Origin: Embleya scabrispora
GTDB lineage: Bacteria; Actinomycetota; Actinomycetes; Streptomycetales; Streptomycetaceae
Length of the DNA stretch: 64,000 nt
Direction: 5' to 3'
NCBI RefSeq assembly: GCF_002024165.1
Contig: NZ_MWQN01000001.1
Coordinates: forward strand, 6,882,001-6,946,000
Position 1 is the stretch's first letter; every line of letters starts with the position of its first letter. Of the stretch, positions 60,612 through 64,000 are shown piece by piece. A program made the position numbers and the translations under genes. The notes under the pieces were generated by a model. It was not told the origin of the DNA, made no database searches, and worked only from the letters and a program-made list of their open reading frames with translations.

Positions 60612-61903
60612 CGTGCCCCGCCCGGCAGCGATTCGGTGATCTTGTGGAATCGGCCGCCTTGCATGATCGCGAGGAAGTTGCCCGGGTCCTGCATGAGGGC
60701 GATGTCCTCGGTCGGGTCGCCGCGAACCACGAGGATGTCGGCGTGGTGGCCCGGGGTGAGCCGACCGACCGGCATGTCCATGAGCAGGCCACCGTAGAAG
60801 GTCGCCGCGCGAAGGGCCTCCGCCGGCGTGTGCTCGAACAAGGAGACGAAAAGCTCCAGGTCGCGTGCGTTGCGGCCGATCGGGTTGTTGGGGAAGCCAT
60901 AGTCGCCGCCCGGGAGTACGCGCAGTCCGCGCTTGCGCAGCTCCGGGTAGAGCCTGGTCATCGAGTCGAGCGATGCGACCGAGCCCATGGTGGCTGCCGT
61001 GGCCTCGTCGATCCCGAACTCCGCGCCCTCATGCACGTTTGCCCACATGATGCCGACGGCGGGCGAGAGGAAAACGGAGTCCTTGTGGGCCTCCAGGAGA
61101 TCGATGGCATCGGCGTCGGCGTACGAGCAGTGGTAGATCGAGCGGAATCCGTTGCGGACCGCGAGCTTGATCGAATCGGGGGACTGGGCATGGCAGTTGA
61201 GCCACACGCCCGACTCGCGGGCCTCGGCGCCCGCGGCGGCGGCCTCGTCAGGACTGTACTGGGTGACCATCGAGCCGCCGGCGAGGAAGACATCGTCATT
61301 GCTGAGCAGGAACTTCACGCTGTCGAAGCCGAGTCGGGCCTGTTCGCGGACGAACTCGCGCACCGCGTTCGGGCCGGTGGCCTGTGGCGCCGGGCCGGAA
61401 GGCCCCATCCGCACCGGGTTGTTGTCCCGCTCGAAGGAGGCCGCGCGCAGACGCGGACCGGGCACTTCCCCGGCCGCGATGCGGTCGCGCAGGCGTACCT
61501 CGATGGGAACCGGCGTCAGCGAACCGGCCGAGTAGGCACTCGTGAAGCCGTGGTCGAGCAGGATGCGCGCATTGCGTTCGGCGATCGCCAAGTGCTCGTC
61601 GGGCGACGGCATGTGCCGGAAAAAGCCGACGTCCATCGGCGGATTGAAGGACGGGTCGAGATGCCCGACCGCGGAGGGGAAGGTGAGGTGTGCGTGCGAC
61701 TCGATCATGCCGGGCATGACCGTGGCGCCGCGGCAGTCCACGACGCGGTCGTCCGGCCGCGGCTCGCCGCCGGTGCCCGCGCGAACGCTTTCGATACGGT
61801 CGCCGCGCACCACGACCTCGCCCGGTACGCTCGGCGCGCCGGACCCGTCGAACACGAGGCCGCCGACGAACCGCACGCGGCCGTTGATCGCGCTGTCATC
61901 CAT
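60608..61903 (-). CDS. Metal-dependent amidohydrolase
   Basis: A 431-residue amidohydrolase-superfamily enzyme (imidazolonepropionase-like branch). Metal ligands are visible: HAH in ESHAHLTF, a Lys in SVKFLLS that would be the bridging carboxylated Lys, His in NCHAQ, His in YHCSYAD, and Asp in GGDYGF. The N-terminal strands and the C-terminal HADILVV strand form the composite beta-sandwich. Substrates of this branch include hydantoin-, dipeptide- and carbamate-like amides. GGGAAGG precedes the ATG at 61903. Upstream gene: an SDR. Confidence 0.88.
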   Translation of the reverse strand: MDDSAINGRVRFVGGLVFDGSGAPSVPGEVVVRGDRIESVRAGTGGEPRPDDRVVDCRGATVMPGMIESHAHLTFPSAVGHLDPSFNPPMDVGFFRHMPSPDEHLAIAERNARILLDHGFTSAYSAGSLTPVPIEVRLRDRIAAGEVPGPRLRAASFERDNNPVRMGPSGPAPQATGPNAVREFVREQARLGFDSVKFLLSNDDVFLAGGSMVTQYSPDEAAAAGAEARESGVWLNCHAQSPDSIKLAVRNGFRSIYHCSYADADAIDLLEAHKDSVFLSPAVGIMWANVHEGAEFGIDEATAATMGSVASLDSMTRLYPELRKRGLRVLPGGDYGFPNNPIGRNARDLELFVSLFEHTPAEALRAATFYGGLLMDMPVGRLTPGHHADILVVRGDPTEDIALMQDPGNFLAIMQGGRFHKITESLPGGAR

Positions 61904-62030
61904 GGCAGTTGCCTTCCCGAGACGCGTCAGGTGTCGTTCGTCAGGTGGTACCGGTCCGGGTGTGCCGCTCCGGCTGTGCCGTGCGGTGGTACTCGCCCGG
62001 TGCCGCCGTGTTTGGCAGGCGTGCCCGGGA

Positions 62031-62807
62031 TCAGGCGCCGACCATGTTGTAGCCGCCGTCGGCGATGAGAAAACCGCCGGTGACGTGGGCGGCGTCCTCG
62101 GTGGCGAGGAAGAGCGCGGCGCCGGCGAGTTCCGCGGGGCCGGGGATGCGCCCCAGCGGCGTGTTCGCCCGCAACGTCTCGCCGCGGCCGGACTGCCAGT
62201 CCCGGCGGCCGAGCGTCGCCTCGGTCTCGATGAACCCGGGCGCGAAGACGTTGACACGCACGGTCGGGGCGAAAGCGTGGGCGTACGACTTGGTGAGACC
62301 GATGACGCCGTACTTCGCGGCGGCGTACTGCGGTGCCCGGGCACTGCCGCGCACGACCACCGTCGAGCCGATGTTGACGATGGCCCCGCCGCCCTGGGCG
62401 AGAAGACGTGCGCCGAACTCGTGGGTGCACAACATGGTGCCCTTGACGTCCACGGCGAGGACGTGGTCGATCGACTCCTCGGTGATGTCCCGCCACGACA
62501 TCTGCTCGCGGGCGACGTCGCCGACGTTGTTGACGACCGCGTCCACGTGACCGAAGTGGTCCCAGACCTCGTCGGCCATGCGCTTGATGTGGTCCCACTC
62601 GGCGATGTCGGCCGCGACGAGGAACGCCTTGCGCCCGGCCTCCTCGATGCGGGCCGCCGTCCGCTCCGCGCCCGCGCGCGAACTGCGGTAGTGCACGGCG
62701 ACATCGGCGCCCTCACGGGCCGCGCGTACGGCGATCTCCGCGCCGAAGCCGGTGCCGGCGCCGGTGACCAGAACGGTCTTTCCGTCGAAGCGCTGGGGAA
62801 CAGCCAC
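62031..62807 (-). CDS. Short-chain dehydrogenase/reductase
   Basis: A 258-residue SDR. TGAGTGFG is the cofactor-binding turn, NNVGD the NNAG-like element, and Ser in NIGSTVV with Tyr and Lys in YAAAKYG the catalytic set; ADGGYN closes the fold. An Arg in HYRSSRAGAE right after strand 2 suggests NADP preference. The GTG at 62807 has GAGGAG 5 nt upstream. It is third of the minus-strand catabolic genes counting from 63607. Confidence 0.92.
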   Translation of the reverse strand: MAVPQRFDGKTVLVTGAGTGFGAEIAVRAAREGADVAVHYRSSRAGAERTAARIEEAGRKAFLVAADIAEWDHIKRMADEVWDHFGHVDAVVNNVGDVAREQMSWRDITEESIDHVLAVDVKGTMLCTHEFGARLLAQGGGAIVNIGSTVVVRGSARAPQYAAAKYGVIGLTKSYAHAFAPTVRVNVFAPGFIETEATLGRRDWQSGRGETLRANTPLGRIPGPAELAGAALFLATEDAAHVTGGFLIADGGYNMVGA

Positions 62808-62860
62808 GATTTCTCCTCGGGAGCGTGCAGTGGTACGGACGGCGGGTCGGGGGCGGGCAG

Positions 62861-63607
62861 TCAAACGAGGGTGCGTCCGCCGTCGACGTACAGGACGTGG
62901 CCGGTGACGAAGGAGGCCTGGGCGGAGCACAGGAAGACGATCGGGCCGACCAGGTCCTCGACGGTCCCGAGACGCCCCGCCGGGACGAGGGCGGTCAGGG
63001 ACTCGCGTACGCCGTCCCGGTCCAGGTGCCCCCGGGTCAGACCGGTCTCGGTGTAGCCGGGGGCGACCGCGTTCACCGTGACCCCCGAGGCCGCCCACTC
63101 GCGCGCCATGACTCGGCACAACTGGTTGACGCCTCCCTTGGTGGCCGCATACGGCGCGTGGTCCGCGTGGGCGAGCAGCCCGGACACCGAGGAGAGGTAG
63201 ACGATGCGGCCGTGGCCCGCCTCGACCATCAGCGCCCCGGCGGCCTTGCCGGTCCAGAACGCGCTGTCGAGGTTGATCCGGACGACGTCGCGCCAGAGCT
63301 CGTCGGGCGTCTCCAGCACGGGACGGCGGTCGTTGACGCCGACGGCGTGCACGAAGACGTCGAGTCCGCCCAGGAGCGACGCCGCCTCGCCGACGCAGGA
63401 ACGGCAGCCCTCCGGCGACGTGAGGTCCGCGGCGAGCGGACTGATTCCGGGGACGTCGGCCGCCAGGGACTCGAGCCGGTCCTCGTCGACATCGGCGACG
63501 ACCACGCGGGCGCCGGCCCGGGCGAGGCCGGCGGGGACGGCCGCGCCGATCCCCCCGGCGCCCGCCACCAGCGCCTTGCGACCCCGCAGGCCCAGCCAGT
63601 CCGTCAC
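62861..63607 (-). CDS. Short-chain dehydrogenase/reductase
   Basis: A 248-residue SDR with the glycine turn GAGGIGAA, acidic ADVDED after strand 2 (NAD preference), HAVGVND in place of NNAG, and catalytic SSVSG plus YAATKGG. C-terminal VDGGRT. The GTG at 63607 has GAGGT 6 nt upstream; the frame extends 14 codons further with no RBS. First gene of the minus-strand catabolic set, divergent from the decarboxylase-like gene. Confidence 0.92.
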   Translation of the reverse strand: MTDWLGLRGRKALVAGAGGIGAAVPAGLARAGARVVVADVDEDRLESLAADVPGISPLAADLTSPEGCRSCVGEAASLLGGLDVFVHAVGVNDRRPVLETPDELWRDVVRINLDSAFWTGKAAGALMVEAGHGRIVYLSSVSGLLAHADHAPYAATKGGVNQLCRVMAREWAASGVTVNAVAPGYTETGLTRGHLDRDGVRESLTALVPAGRLGTVEDLVGPIVFLCSAQASFVTGHVLYVDGGRTLV

Positions 63608-63842
63608 CACAACACCTCGCTGTCGTCGACCGTCGCCGGCCGTGTCCACCGGTCCATCTCCGCCGGTCGTCCCTTGCCGGTTCTTCCCCGGTCCGTCCTC
63701 ACCGGTCCATGCCGACCGGTGCCGTCCGCCGGGCTCACCGGCGATGCCGACGCTAGGTCCGCCCGTGGGCGGCCGGAACCGCGGTTTTCATTGAATGGCA
63801 GAACGGTTACGGGAGCCCGCCCGGATCGGGTGTGCTGGGCGC

Positions 63843-64000
63843 ATGAGCAGATTGCCGCTTTTCCACCCGGACGCGTTGGACGCGTCACAGCGCGAGCTGT
63901 ACGACGCCATCACCAACGGCCCGCGCGCCGCCGAACCGCCGTGGTTCGCCCTGACCGACGAGGCGGGCCGCCTTGCGGGCCCTTTCAACGCCATGCTTGT
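63843..64000 (+). CDS. Carboxymuconolactone decarboxylase-like protein, 3' end cut
   Basis: The first 52 codons are present: MSRLPLFHPDALDASQRELYDAI, then GRLAGPFNAML at the window edge. The DLDASQRELYDAI...GPFNAxL pattern is that of AhpD/carboxymuconolactone-decarboxylase-fold proteins, which carry a CxxC farther on that lies outside the window. Divergent from the SDR operon and likely part of the same catabolic unit. Partial, so the call is moderate. Confidence 0.7.
   Translation, partial: MSRLPLFHPDALDASQRELYDAITNGPRAAEPPWFALTDEAGRLAGPFNAML

Noticed and set aside
1-64000. tRNA, rRNA, CRISPR array or phage/transposon genes
   Set aside because: None seen on either strand by reading; no repeats with regular spacers and no integrase or transposase motifs.

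Overview
This is 64 kb of very GC-rich actinobacterial DNA, most likely from Streptomyces or a close relative. The evidence is strong third-position GC bias, GTG starts, ATGA/GTGA stop-start overlaps, a DmdR/IdeR-type iron box, and an accessory PopR/ClpP locus of the Streptomyces kind. I see no rRNA, tRNA, CRISPR array or intact insertion sequence. The mix of many regulators, secreted proteins, exporters and a peptide-synthetase cluster fits an accessory, chromosome-arm-like region.

Layout. 1-7.7 kb: a truncated DUF3060 lipoprotein, a secreted polysaccharide deacetylase, an MFS exporter divergent from a TetR regulator across a shared palindrome, a second-copy-type ClpX, an unusually long TetR protein and a D-cysteine desulfhydrase-like enzyme. 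7.8-12.1 kb: an iron box followed by a four-gene siderophore uptake operon (lipoprotein, two permeases, ATPase). 12.2-15.4 kb: an MFS exporter, a PopR-type regulator, and a coupled clpP pair in which one subunit has alanine in place of the catalytic serine; two overlapping inverted repeats resembling PopR sites lie upstream of the pair. 15.4-22.2 kb: a two-component system divergent from a lipoprotein / membrane-fusion / ABC-ATPase / FtsX-permease export operon, with three CCTGAC repeats at 11-bp spacing between them.

22.2-27.9 kb: a secreted trypsin-like protease divergent from a TetR gene, small lipoproteins and membrane proteins, and a secreted ricin-type lectin. 28.0-42.4 kb: a nonribosomal peptide cluster on the minus strand. 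It encodes a PLP enzyme; a 2315-residue protein with order A-T-C-A-T-TE-MFS, in which the thioesterase nucleophile is Cys and the C-terminus is a complete transporter; an aldo/keto reductase; and an A-T-reductase protein whose reading frame is broken once. Divergent from it are a GNAT protein and an N-acylamino acid racemase-like enzyme. The adenylation pockets suggest basic amino acids. 42.4-44.4 kb: a 660-residue protein of apparently lower GC that reads as two AlkB-like 2-oxoglutarate dioxygenase domains in tandem.

44.6-57.5 kb: a 14-blade WD40 protein with a helical N-terminus, secreted and membrane proteins, an EEP-family nuclease/phosphatase, an ECF sigma factor with an overlapping membrane partner, a YciI protein, two LysR regulators, a RidA-like protein, a membrane Ser/Thr kinase with a duplicated extracellular module, and an FMN reductase. 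57.5-64 kb: a heptamer tandem repeat, a small secreted four-Cys protein, and a minus-strand catabolic gene set (two SDRs, amidohydrolase, alpha/beta hydrolase, IclR regulator), divergent from a carboxymuconolactone-decarboxylase-like gene cut by the window end.

The items most worth following are the NRPS-TE-MFS fusion with a Cys thioesterase, the tandem AlkB-like protein, and the accessory Clp genes with a serine-less ClpP.
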